DNA of 64,000 bases from Kutzneria kofuensis. GTDB lineage: Bacteria; Actinomycetota; Actinomycetes; Mycobacteriales; Pseudonocardiaceae. Location: positions 7,442,038-7,506,037 of the forward strand of contig NZ_JACHIR010000001.1 in assembly GCF_014203355.1 (NCBI RefSeq). The letters are read 5' to 3'. The notes below the pieces were generated by a model. The model ran no database searches. It saw nothing but the letters and a program-made list of their open reading frames with translations, and had not been told where the DNA came from. The position numbers and the translations under genes were made by a program. Of the stretch, positions 41,611 to 50,383 are shown in pieces (the first letter of the stretch is position 1; each line of letters begins with the position of its first letter).

Positions 41611-42786
41611 CTACAGCGGCTTCGTCAGCTCCTCGTTCATGATCAGGAACGTGCCCAGGCCGTGCTGGTCGTTCGTGGTACGCGGCCGGCCGTAGTAGCC
41701 GGAGAGCGATCCGGTGACGCCGGTTCCCGGGCAGATGTCGGCGATGTTCGTGCGGCCGTCCGAGCCCAGCGTCACCTTCTTCAACACGCCCTGATAACCC
41801 TTCTGCGCCGCCGCGGACAGGCTCGACGACACATAGCCGGCGCGCACCGCCCGGGAGATCGCGTAGGTGTACATGGACGAGGCCGAGGTCTCCGTCCAGT
41901 TGTTCGGATCCGTGCCCTTGTCGACGACCTGGAACCAGCGCCCCGTGGCCGGATCCTGATACTTCACGAAGGCGTTCACCAGCTGCTGCACGTTCTTGAC
42001 CAGTTGCGCCCGCCGGGAGTCGTCGGCCGGCAGCGCGTCCAGCACGTCGAAGTGCGCCAGCGCCACCCAGCCGATCGCCCGGGCCCAGAAGTACGGCGAG
42101 GTGTGCGTCGTCTTGTTCGCCCACGACGCCTTGCCGTCCGCCGAGTACGCGTGGAACAGCAGCCCCGTCGGCGACGTCAGGTGCCCGAAGTACGTCGTCA
42201 GGTTGTGGTACGCCTCCTGGAAGCAGTACGTCTGGTCGTTGTACTGCTTGCCGTAGTCGGCCAGGAACGGCTGCCCCATGTACAGGCCGTCGCACCACAG
42301 CTGTTGCGTGAACGACGTCGAATGCCACATCGCCCCGTCGCTCGTGCGGGGGTAGCTCGGGTACCGGTTGCGAAGCTGCTGCGCCGCCGTGCGGTAGCGG
42401 CTGTCGCCCGTCTCCCGGTGCAGGATCGGCAGCAACACGCCTGCCTGCATCGAGTCCAGGCTGTTGAACGAGTTGTTGATGTGGCCCGAGCTGTCGACGG
42501 AGTAGTCCACCCAGCGCTTGATGTAGGCCAGGTACGAGGGCGTGCGCAGGCGTTGGTAGACGAGGTACGTGCCGTACAGGAACAGGCCCTGCGTGTACCC
42601 CCAGCCTCCGAGCGACTTCGGGTCCGGGTTGCGGGCGATGGTCGAGTCCACCACCGCCTTCGACCAGTCCGTCGCCGCCTCGGTGGTTTCCGGCGCTGCC
42701 TCCGCCGTGCCGGCCGCTGCCGCCAGCGCACCGCCCGTCAACACCGCCAGGCGGCCGAATTCCCGCCGCGAGATCGAGCTGGACAT
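41611..42786 (-). CDS. Tat-exported GH105 unsaturated glycuronyl hydrolase-like protein
   Basis: 391 residues from ATG 42786 (GGAGG upstream). A Tat signal (SRREFGRLAVLTGGALAAAA) predicts folded export. The (alpha/alpha)6 barrel carries GH105 (YteR/RhiN) motifs: LWCDGLYMGQPFLADY with the catalytic Asp, SPYFWARAIGWVALA and SASSMYTYAISRAV. The family removes unsaturated galacturonic or glucuronic acid from pectin-type oligosaccharides after lyase action. No lyase gene is nearby. Confidence 0.9.
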   Translation of the reverse strand: MSSSISRREFGRLAVLTGGALAAAAGTAEAAPETTEAATDWSKAVVDSTIARNPDPKSLGGWGYTQGLFLYGTYLVYQRLRTPSYLAYIKRWVDYSVDSSGHINNSFNSLDSMQAGVLLPILHRETGDSRYRTAAQQLRNRYPSYPRTSDGAMWHSTSFTQQLWCDGLYMGQPFLADYGKQYNDQTYCFQEAYHNLTTYFGHLTSPTGLLFHAYSADGKASWANKTTHTSPYFWARAIGWVALAHFDVLDALPADDSRRAQLVKNVQQLVNAFVKYQDPATGRWFQVVDKGTDPNNWTETSASSMYTYAISRAVRAGYVSSSLSAAAQKGYQGVLKKVTLGSDGRTNIADICPGTGVTGSLSGYYGRPRTTNDQHGLGTFLIMNEELTKPL

Positions 42787-42960
42787 GCTTTCCTCCAGCC
42801 GAGCCGGCGGCGTGGCCCGACGTCGTAGTGGGGACGACTTTCTCTGCAGGCGTACACGGATATGCGTCACAGCCGCAAGAGGTCGGACGCCCCGTGTGGT
42901 GGATCCACGGCGGGGAACCGTCCCGTACCGTCGAAAACGAGGTGACGGGACGGGGGTGCC

Positions 42961-45129
42961 GTGGACAACGAGGTGAATGCCGATTCCATAGCCAATGTCG
43001 TGCAGACCGGCGTCATTCACGGGGGAGTGCATGTGCACACGGCGGTTGGTGCGGACCGGCCGCCGCTGCCGCGGCAGTTGCTGCCCGCGCCGGTGCATTT
43101 CACTGGGCGGCGAGCCGAACTGGCCGCGCTGGACGACATGCTGATCGAGGCGCAGGCGGGCGAGTATCCGCTGGTGGTCGTGCTGACCGGGCAGGGTGGC
43201 GTCGGAAAGACGGCGCTCGCGTTGCAGTGGGCGCATGCCCGACGGAACCGCTTTCCCGACGGCGAACTCCACGCCGATCTGGCCGGGTTCGGCGGCTCCG
43301 ATCCGGTGCCGCCGAGCGAGATTCTCGGCGCGTTTCTCCGCACGTTGGGCGTCGACCCGCAGCGGATGCCGGTGGGCCTGTCCGAGCAGGCGGCGCTGTT
43401 CCGCAGCGTGACCGCCGACCGCAAGCTGCTGGTGTTCCTCGACGACGCCTTCTCGGCGGCGCAGGTCCGGCTGGCGCTGCCGGCGTCGCCGGGCTGCGCC
43501 GTCGTCGTGACCAGCAGGCACCGGCTGACCGGGCTCGCCGCGGACGGGGCCCGGATACTCGAGGTGGAACCGCTCACGTCCGCGGCCGCGGTCCGATTGC
43601 TGGCCAGGACTGTCGGGGACGACCGGGTGGACCGGCAGCCCGATCAGGCGCAGAGCCTGGTGGACCTGTGCGGCGGCCTGCCGATCGCGGTCAGGGTGGC
43701 GGCGGCTCGCCTCGCGAGCAGGCCCAAGTGGTCGGTGGCGAGGGTGGTGACCGAGCTGTCCGACGAGCGGCGTCGGCTGGACGCGCTGTCCGCCCCGGGG
43801 CAGGTGTCCGTGTTGGCCAGCTTCGATCTGTCGTACCGGGCGCTGTCGGACGCCGAGGCGACGCTGTATCGCCGGCAGGGGTTGCAGCCCGGCGCCGAGT
43901 TCGGCGTGGGCCCGGCCTGCGCGGTTCTGACGGGCGCCGATCCGGCGGTGGCCAGGAAGCTGCTCGGCGAGCTGGTCGAGGTGAGCATGGTGGAGGAAGT
44001 CGGCGAGGACCGGTTCCGGCTGCACGACCTGCTGCGGCTGCACGCGCGTGAACAGTGCGTCCGGCACGACGGCGACGACGAGCGGGCGGCGGCACTGCGG
44101 GCCGTGGTGGAGTGGTATCTCGCCGCGGCCGGCCGGGCCGATCGGCTCGTGAGCCCGAGCCGCCGTCGGTTGCCGTACGCGTTCGCCGCCGAGCCGGTCG
44201 AACTGCCGGAGTTCGCCGGCCGTGACGAGGCGCTGGACTGGCTGGACGGCGAGCGGGTCAACCTGATCGCCGCCGGGCGCGCGGCGATGGAGCAGGGGTG
44301 GGCGGAGCTCGCGTGGCAGCTGTCCGACGTGATGTGGCCACTGCTGCTGTACCGCAAGCACTATCTCGACCGGCTGGAGATCGACCGGCGTGGGGTGGCC
44401 GCCGCCCGGACGTGGGGCAACGTGTTCGCGGAGGCCGACATGCTGAAGCGACTGGGCCGGGTGTGCGCCATTCTCGGCCGGCGCGACGAGGCCGAGCAGT
44501 GTTTCCGGCTGTCGATGGACTGCGCGCGGTCCATCGACGACGACCGCGGTGTAGCCGACGCCCAGGAGGGACTCGCGCTGTTGCACCTGGAGTCCGGCCA
44601 GCCGGAGCCGGCGATCGACGAGTTCAGGTCGCTGGCCGCGACCAACCGTCGGCTGGGCGCGGCTCGTTCGCTGGGGCTGACGCTGATCAATCTCGGCACG
44701 GCGCTGTCGGCCGCGGGCCGCCACCGCGAGGCGCTCGACGTGCTCGCCGAGGCGCCCGCGGTGTTCGCCGGCTTGGACGTCGCCGATCCGTACAACGAGG
44801 CGAGGGTTCTCGTGGCCCGGGGCCGGGCCGCCGCCGGCGCGGGGGACACGGACATGGCCCGCGAGACGGCCACCCGTGCCCTTTCCGAGCTGGCCGCCCT
44901 CGGCTCGCCGGCCGGGGTGGCCGAGAGCCACGAGGTGCTCGCCGACATCGCACGGCGGTGCGGCGACGTCGCCGATGCCGTCGAGCATCTCCGTGCCGCG
45001 GTCGAGATCTTCACGACGTTGCGGTCGTGGCGGTTGCCCGCGGCACGGAATCTGCTCAACGACTTGACCACATCGCATGCAGCACGAGAGCCAGCTGGTC
45101 CACAAGGGACCGACCGGTGTGGACCGTGA
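42961..45129 (+). CDS. STAND (NB-ARC) NTPase with N-terminal amyloid-like motif and TPRs
   Basis: 722 residues from GTG 42961. Residues 12-26, NVVQTGVIHGGVHVH, match the Gly/His/Val pseudo-palindromic pattern of RHIM-like bacterial amyloid signalling motifs found at the N-termini of NLR-like proteins. Then FTGR (47-50), Walker A GQGGVGKT (77-84), Walker B LLVFLDDAF, and GLPIAVRVAA near the end of the NB-ARC module; winged helix about 270-340; TPR repeats from about 430. No DNA-binding domain, unlike AfsR. Such proteins sense a ligand with the repeats and switch by nucleotide-driven oligomerisation. The 3' end overlaps a convergent small gene by 74 bases. Confidence 0.9.
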   Translation: MDNEVNADSIANVVQTGVIHGGVHVHTAVGADRPPLPRQLLPAPVHFTGRRAELAALDDMLIEAQAGEYPLVVVLTGQGGVGKTALALQWAHARRNRFPDGELHADLAGFGGSDPVPPSEILGAFLRTLGVDPQRMPVGLSEQAALFRSVTADRKLLVFLDDAFSAAQVRLALPASPGCAVVVTSRHRLTGLAADGARILEVEPLTSAAAVRLLARTVGDDRVDRQPDQAQSLVDLCGGLPIAVRVAAARLASRPKWSVARVVTELSDERRRLDALSAPGQVSVLASFDLSYRALSDAEATLYRRQGLQPGAEFGVGPACAVLTGADPAVARKLLGELVEVSMVEEVGEDRFRLHDLLRLHAREQCVRHDGDDERAAALRAVVEWYLAAAGRADRLVSPSRRRLPYAFAAEPVELPEFAGRDEALDWLDGERVNLIAAGRAAMEQGWAELAWQLSDVMWPLLLYRKHYLDRLEIDRRGVAAARTWGNVFAEADMLKRLGRVCAILGRRDEAEQCFRLSMDCARSIDDDRGVADAQEGLALLHLESGQPEPAIDEFRSLAATNRRLGAARSLGLTLINLGTALSAAGRHREALDVLAEAPAVFAGLDVADPYNEARVLVARGRAAAGAGDTDMARETATRALSELAALGSPAGVAESHEVLADIARRCGDVADAVEHLRAAVEIFTTLRSWRLPAARNLLNDLTTSHAAREPAGPQGTDRCGP

Positions 45130-45340
45130 ACGTCGCGCCGCCCCGCACGGCGACCACGAAACCGTTGTCCGGCAGTACGAAAAGGAGGACACCGGCGGGA
45201 TGGTCGGCGAGCGTCTCCCGTGCCAGGCGGTGTGCGGTTCGTTCGTCAGGGGCTTCGGCGACGAGCACATCCGCCAGCTGCGCGAGTCCGTCGTGGACGG
45301 TGCAGACGGTGGTGCCGTCCACGGCGCGGTGCACGGTCAC
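45056..45340 (-). CDS. 94-residue protein co-translated with the glycosyltransferase-like gene
   Basis: GTG 45340 overlaps the stop of the upstream gene (GTGA), giving a 94-residue product beginning MTVHRAVDGTTVCTVHDGLA and ending LALVLHAMWSSR. Strand-helix alternation and no membrane span suggest a small soluble partner protein. Family not recognised. Its 3' end overlaps the STAND NTPase gene in convergent orientation, which hints that transcription of one may interfere with the other. Confidence 0.65.
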   Translation of the reverse strand: MTVHRAVDGTTVCTVHDGLAQLADVLVAEAPDERTAHRLARETLADHPAGVLLFVLPDNGFVVAVRGGATFTVHTGRSLVDQLALVLHAMWSSR

Positions 45341-46536
45341 CACCCGCCCGGGGCCGGCACCGGCACGGGCTCGACAGCGCGATGCCGACCCGAGGGAGTC
45401 AGTCCGAGTAACCGGTACAGCTGCTCGGCCAGCGTGGCCATGGCGGTGCCCGGCCGGGAGGTGATGCGGTTGGCCACCAGCGTGCTCACCGTGACGGCAC
45501 GGCGCCGGGCAGCGGCGAGCTGGGGCTCCACCGGTTCTCCCGGCGCCAGTCGGACCGCCGCTGCCGACAGCGACTCCTGCGCCGAGCCGGCGGAGTGCAC
45601 CGCTCGCAGCGGCTGGTCGGTGAGCAGCACCGGACGGCCGATCGAGGCGGCGTAGGCCGGGACGGAACCGTGGTCGCCGATCAGATAGTCGGCCGCCACG
45701 ACCACAGCCCGCCAGTCGGCCTCCGGTGGCACCAGCAGGAGGCCGGCCGCTCGACTGTCCGCCAGCCACGACCGCAACTGCCGCCGCCCGTGACCGAACC
45801 ACACCGCCGGGTGCATCAGCGCGGCCAGCCGGTAGCGGTCGGCGGCGAGGTTCTCGTGCAGATGCGGCAGCAGGTCGCCGTTGCGGGCGAACAGCGAGTT
45901 CCCTCCCCACGTCGACGCGACGACGACCAGTTCCTGGCCCGGTGCCAGGCCGAGCGCCGCGCGGTAGGCATCGCGCTGCGGGACGCTGGCCTTGAGACGG
46001 TCGTAGCAGATGTCGCCGACCACGACGGCTCGGTCGACCGCCTCCGGGCACTGTCGGCGTAGCAGTTCCAGTTGGCTGTCATGGGAAAGCACGACGGCGT
46101 CCATCAGCACCCGGCCGTTGTGGGTCAGCCGCTGGGCGTCCAGCCCGTAGCTCTCGGCCCGTACGCCGCCGTCGTGAGTCTTGCCGTACCCGGCGCCGTG
46201 CGGCATCACCAGCAGCGGTGCGTGCAGTTCGTGCAGCCCACCGTACGCCGCGCTGATCGCAAGATCGAAATGCGTGTTCACGGCTTGGTGCCAGTCCAGC
46301 ACCACGCCTTCGGTGTCGCGCAGGAAGTCGCCGACCCCGTTGCTGAAGGCGTCCGGGCCCTGGGTGAACAGGATCTGCACCCGTGGGTCGGTTTCGACGG
46401 TTTCGATCGCCTCGAGCAGGCGCTGGCCGCTCGTGACGGTGTGGACGACGGCGAGCACGGTGCGCAGGCCCGAGCGCGTCACCCAGCGGGACGCGTTGAT
46501 GCCGACCGGCGCGGTCAACCATTCGGCGGCGGACAT
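45337..46536 (-). CDS. GT-B/CDP-glycerol transferase-like protein of unknown specificity
   Basis: 399 residues from ATG 46536 (AAGGGGG upstream). The fold signals are two Rossmann-like halves: an N-terminal VLAVVHTVTSGQRLLEAI with VQILFTQGPDAFSNGVGDFL, and a C-terminal VVVASTWGGNSL, ALMHPAVWFGHGRRQL, AADYLIGDHGSVPAYAA. The HGAGYGK and GDHGS stretches recall CDP-glycerol glycerophosphotransferase and UDP-sugar 2-epimerase-like GT-B proteins. Related actinobacterial proteins are usually left as hypothetical. Co-translated with the 94-residue gene; divergent from the AfsR-like gene. Confidence 0.72.
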   Translation of the reverse strand: MSAAEWLTAPVGINASRWVTRSGLRTVLAVVHTVTSGQRLLEAIETVETDPRVQILFTQGPDAFSNGVGDFLRDTEGVVLDWHQAVNTHFDLAISAAYGGLHELHAPLLVMPHGAGYGKTHDGGVRAESYGLDAQRLTHNGRVLMDAVVLSHDSQLELLRRQCPEAVDRAVVVGDICYDRLKASVPQRDAYRAALGLAPGQELVVVASTWGGNSLFARNGDLLPHLHENLAADRYRLAALMHPAVWFGHGRRQLRSWLADSRAAGLLLVPPEADWRAVVVAADYLIGDHGSVPAYAASIGRPVLLTDQPLRAVHSAGSAQESLSAAAVRLAPGEPVEPQLAAARRRAVTVSTLVANRITSRPGTAMATLAEQLYRLLGLTPSGRHRAVEPVPVPAPGGW

Positions 46537-46727
46537 GTGGTACCCCCTTGCGTTATCCCCGACTCCGCGCGTCCAGCGTGACCTTCACGGTTGACGGCGC
46601 ACTTGCGGTTCGCTTGCCGACTAGACCGATCGGGAGAACAACCCCGAATTTGCGGTGGTGCGGCGCGCGCACTGGTGCACACTGGAAATCCGAAGTCTTA
46701 AAGGGTGACCAGCGAAGGGCGGCGCTG

Positions 46728-49679
46728 GTGGAATTCACGATCCTCGGACCTACCCGGCTGCACGTGCACGGGGTTCAGGTCGATCTTGGCACGACCAAGC
46801 AACGCGGCCTGCTCGCGTTGCTGCTGCACGATGTCAACAACTCCGTTCCGATCGACACGCTGGTGGGTGAGTTGTGGTCGCCGGACCGGACTTTCGAGCA
46901 GGTCAGAAGCAACTTCCACGCACTGGTGAGCCGCCTGCGCAAGGCGCTGGAAAAGGCGGCCGCGCCGGCGCGGATCGAGCGTGACGGCAATGCCTATCGC
47001 ATCAGCACCGATCCCGGTCTCATTGATCTGCACAGGTTCCGCGCGATTGCCGAACAGGCGTACGAATCGGCGGCGCGGCACGATCATTCGAAAGCGTCCG
47101 CCCTGCTCAAGGAGGGATTGGCGCTGTGGACGCCACGACCGCTGGCCGAGGTCAAGGGTCCTTGGGCCGATCACTGCCGCGAACAGCTGGAGACGTTCGA
47201 CCGTCTGCGCGCCCACTACGCGCTGTTCGACAGCCAACTTGCGCTCGGCGAGAACACTGAGGTCCTTCGTGTCGTTCGCACCCTCGTTCGCGGCCGCGAA
47301 CTCGACGAGGAACTGATCCTTCGGCAGATGCGCGCACTCGCCGCGCTCGGCCAGATCAGCGAAGCCATCAGGGTCTACAACCGCTTCCGGGAGCGGGTCG
47401 CCGACGAACTGGGCACCGATCCCGGCCCCGAGCTCCGCGCGCTGTACACCGGCCTGCTCCGCTCGGAACGCGATTCCGTCGTGCACACGCAATCGACCGT
47501 GCAGACGCGCTCGGCGCGCCAATTGCCCCGAGCCGTCCCCGACTTCGTCGGCCGCGCCGATCTCCTCGCCCGGCTGGACACACTCCTCGCCAACGGCGAG
47601 GCCGCCGGGACGCATCGGGTGTGCACCCTGCACGGAATGCCCGGCGTCGGCAAAACCAGCCTCGCCGTGCAGTGGATCGATCGCAACCGCGACCGCTTCC
47701 CGGATGGCCAGTACTCGATAGACCTGCGCGGCTACGGCCCCACCGGACCGCTGGCCCCGGAAGACGCCCTGTCGGTGTTGTTGCTGTCGCTCGGCGACCA
47801 TGACATCCCGAAGAGCGTGGACGAACGCCAGGCCCGCATACGCAGCATGTTGGGACAGAAGAGGATCGCCCTGCTGTTCGACAATGCCCGGGACACCAGT
47901 CAGGTCAAGCCCTTACTCGCCGCCGCGCCGAACTGCGTCATCCTGATCACCAGCAGAGACCTGCTCGCCGGACTCGTCGTGCACGACCACGCCGAGTCGA
48001 TGACCGTGTCCCCGCTGGACGCCGAGGAGTCCCTCTCGCTGCTCACCTCGTCACTCGGCCCGGTCCGCGCCGCCGAGGACCGCGACGCGGTTCGACATCT
48101 GGCCAGCCTCACCAGCGGACTTCCGCTCGCGCTGCGCATCGTCACCCAGCGCGTCGTCGAGCGCCCACACGCCCGCCTCGTCGACCTGGCCCGCGAGCTG
48201 CAACGGCAGGACGTGCTCGGCGCCCTCGGCAGCGACGACGACGAGGCCGCCACCCTCGCCGCTCCGTTCAGTTGGTCGTTCCAGGCCCTTTCGCCGTCGG
48301 CCGCCGGCACCTTCGCCGCACTCGGGCTGTTACCCGGCACCGACTTCTCCGCCGACGCCGTGTGTGCCCTGCTCGACGCCGAACGGTCCGAAGTGGACCA
48401 GAACCTGCGCGCCCTGGTCCGCGTGAACCTACTGCAGCACGGCACCGGCCGCCGTTTCCGCTTGCACCAGCTTCTCCATGGCTATGCCGCCCAACTCGCC
48501 GAGCGTACCGAGGCAGTGCCGGACGCTCGGGCCGCGCAACGTCGAATGCTCGACTGGCTCGTCTTGTCCCTGGCGGCCGGCTATCGCCGCCTGGTCCCCA
48601 GTGGCGCGGAGATTCCTTCCTTGCCTGCTCCGGCCCCGGTGCAGCCGATGACCTTCGAGGACGATTCGGCCGTCATCGCCTGGGCGAGCGCCGAGTCGGC
48701 CACCCTGAGTGCCGCCGTGGCCATCGCTCGCCGGGGATTCCCGGAGCACTGCTGGCGGCTGGCCGCGTACTGCCAGGAGGTCATGGATCGGCTCCGCATG
48801 CACACCGAACTGCTGGCGATCCATCGCATCGGCCTGGACGCGGCCCGCGAACTGGGCAATTCCGAGGGCGAGTGCGGAATGTACAACGACCTCGGCATGA
48901 TCAATCACCGCCTCGGCAAGTACGCCGACGCCGAGACGGCGCTGCGCCGGGCGTTGGCCATCGCCTCCGCGCATGATCTCCGCGAGCTGCTGCCGATCGT
49001 GTTGTCCAATCTGGCCAGCGTGCACGTGGCGACCGGCGATCTGGACACCGCCGTCGGCCTGTACGAGAAAGCGCTGTCCGCTGTCCAGGAGATCGGGACT
49101 CAGAACACCGAGGCCGTGGTCATCGATCAGCTGGCCAACGCCTACCGCAAACTCGGCCGCGACGACGAGGCACTCGAACTGTACCGACGAGCCCTCAGTA
49201 TTCGCGAGAACATCGGACACACCAGGGGAAAGGGCACGACGCTGGCGGAAATGGCGACTCTCTTGCACGAGCACGGCGAGAATTCGGAAGCATTACCCCT
49301 GGCTCGCAAAGCGCTCGCTCTACACATCAGGAGCGGCGATCGGGTGAAGGTCGCCGAAACGCAGGTGACGCTGGCCGAGATCCATTACGATTTCGGCTCC
49401 TTCGACAACACCATCGCATGGGCTGACCGCTCCCTTGGGCTACCGGAAACGGCGAAGTCGCCGGATTTGCGGACTCGTGCCCTGCTTGTACGCGGTTATG
49501 CGCTTGCCGCCCGCGGTGATCACAGCGGCGCGCGGTCCTCCTGGCGTGCCGCCCTGGACTTCCTGACCGACACCGCCGTCCCGGACACGGATGGCCGAGT
49601 GACGCAGTTGCGCAACCTTCTGCGCGGGGCCGGCGGTGACATGAATCCGGGCGGGCCGGAGTGGCAGCACGGAGCGTAG
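46728..49679 (+). CDS. AfsR/SARP-type regulator with NB-ARC and TPR domains
   Basis: 983 residues from GTG 46728 (GAAGGG upstream); upstream in-frame codons lack a ribosome site. Domains: OmpR-like winged helix (1-95; EFTILGPTRLHVHGVQVDLG), bacterial transcriptional activator domain (about 95-245), NB-ARC ATPase with P-loop GMPGVGKTS (near 303) and VGRADLLARLD before it, then TPR repeats from about 690 to the end. AfsR-type proteins activate small regulators or secondary-metabolite genes in response to phosphorylation or ligands. A 56-residue secreted-peptide gene follows after 150 bases. Confidence 0.93.
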   Translation: MEFTILGPTRLHVHGVQVDLGTTKQRGLLALLLHDVNNSVPIDTLVGELWSPDRTFEQVRSNFHALVSRLRKALEKAAAPARIERDGNAYRISTDPGLIDLHRFRAIAEQAYESAARHDHSKASALLKEGLALWTPRPLAEVKGPWADHCREQLETFDRLRAHYALFDSQLALGENTEVLRVVRTLVRGRELDEELILRQMRALAALGQISEAIRVYNRFRERVADELGTDPGPELRALYTGLLRSERDSVVHTQSTVQTRSARQLPRAVPDFVGRADLLARLDTLLANGEAAGTHRVCTLHGMPGVGKTSLAVQWIDRNRDRFPDGQYSIDLRGYGPTGPLAPEDALSVLLLSLGDHDIPKSVDERQARIRSMLGQKRIALLFDNARDTSQVKPLLAAAPNCVILITSRDLLAGLVVHDHAESMTVSPLDAEESLSLLTSSLGPVRAAEDRDAVRHLASLTSGLPLALRIVTQRVVERPHARLVDLARELQRQDVLGALGSDDDEAATLAAPFSWSFQALSPSAAGTFAALGLLPGTDFSADAVCALLDAERSEVDQNLRALVRVNLLQHGTGRRFRLHQLLHGYAAQLAERTEAVPDARAAQRRMLDWLVLSLAAGYRRLVPSGAEIPSLPAPAPVQPMTFEDDSAVIAWASAESATLSAAVAIARRGFPEHCWRLAAYCQEVMDRLRMHTELLAIHRIGLDAARELGNSEGECGMYNDLGMINHRLGKYADAETALRRALAIASAHDLRELLPIVLSNLASVHVATGDLDTAVGLYEKALSAVQEIGTQNTEAVVIDQLANAYRKLGRDDEALELYRRALSIRENIGHTRGKGTTLAEMATLLHEHGENSEALPLARKALALHIRSGDRVKVAETQVTLAEIHYDFGSFDNTIAWADRSLGLPETAKSPDLRTRALLVRGYALAARGDHSGARSSWRAALDFLTDTAVPDTDGRVTQLRNLLRGAGGDMNPGGPEWQHGA

Positions 49680-49831
49680 CAAGGACACGCTCGTCACCCG
49701 GACGAATAATTTAATGGGCAACTAACAACGTTCGGTGCACGTGCACGAGTAGCGCACGAACGGGGGGTTGACCCCAGACAGGTGACCCCCGGCGAGGGGG
49801 CGGCTTACGCCGTCTGGCATCCTCCCCGCTC

Positions 49832-50002
49832 ATGACGTTGATCGTTTGTAAGCGGGCGCTTGCCGCTGCGCTCTTCGTTGCGGTTGCACTCACCCCTATT
49901 GCCGTGCCGGCCTTCGGCTCGGCGCCCGCCAAGGCGGAGAAGGCCGCCTGGGGGCTCATCAACCGAGTGGACAGCCCGTCCACGACAACCACGATGGTCT
50001 GA
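49832..50002 (+). CDS. 56-residue secreted peptide downstream of the AfsR-like gene
   Basis: ATG 49832 opens a 56-codon frame with a basic start (MTLIVCKR), a hydrophobic core (ALAAALFVAVALTPIAVPAF), and a short mature part ending NRVDSPSTTTTMV. This is a clear signal-peptide layout, and a small hairpin (50013-50030) follows the stop by 10 bases. The ribosome site is weak. Position right after a TPR-containing regulator on the same strand resembles regulator-plus-signal-peptide pairs, but no function is known. Confidence 0.6.
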   Translation: MTLIVCKRALAAALFVAVALTPIAVPAFGSAPAKAEKAAWGLINRVDSPSTTTTMV

Positions 50003-50383
50003 ACCAGTAAACCGACACGCGGGGGTGTCGAAAATGGAAGCTAGCGGTGTTTTAGTCACGAGAACGACCCGTCGGGGCTGGCTGGAACAATCGCCTCGGA
50101 AAAGCGGTCGCTGGCCTTGACACGAACCGCGTGGTGGTGGCGCCGGGCAACACTCGTCCGCCACCATCACGCGGGCCGGCTGCTACTTCTCTTCGTGCGC
50201 TCAAGGCGGCCGATGGGTGCTCCTCCTCACGGCGGCGTCGAGCCACGTGGCGGCCATATCTACGGAGCGATCGACCCGACCTGGGCGTCGCGGGTGAGCC
50301 CGTGACCGCCGCCACGTGACGCTGTTCACCGCGCGGCTGCGGGCGGGGGCCGCCGTGGCACACTCCCGAGAGGGAGGTTGGCT
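50003..50383 (+). other. 380-base region without a supported gene, rich in hairpins
   Basis: Holds CGACAC/GTGTCG (50013-50030), a likely terminator of the 56-residue peptide gene, and a long hairpin CCGCGTGGTGGTGGCG (50127-50142) with CGCCACCATCACGCGG (50159-50174), 16 bp with one mismatch. A 28-codon frame (50035-50120) and a TTG-started frame overlapping its end are possible but have unnatural composition. It also contains the promoter of the hydrolase gene at 50384. A small RNA is possible. Confidence 0.4.

Noticed and set aside
42787-45270. Long N-terminal extension of the GH105 frame running back over the STAND gene
   Set aside because: The Tat signal at 42786 with GGAGG upstream fixes the start; the extension is antisense to the STAND NTPase.
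50117-50305. TTG-started 62-codon frame rich in Trp, His and Arg
   Set aside because: Coincides with a long hairpin and has unnatural composition; no ribosome site.
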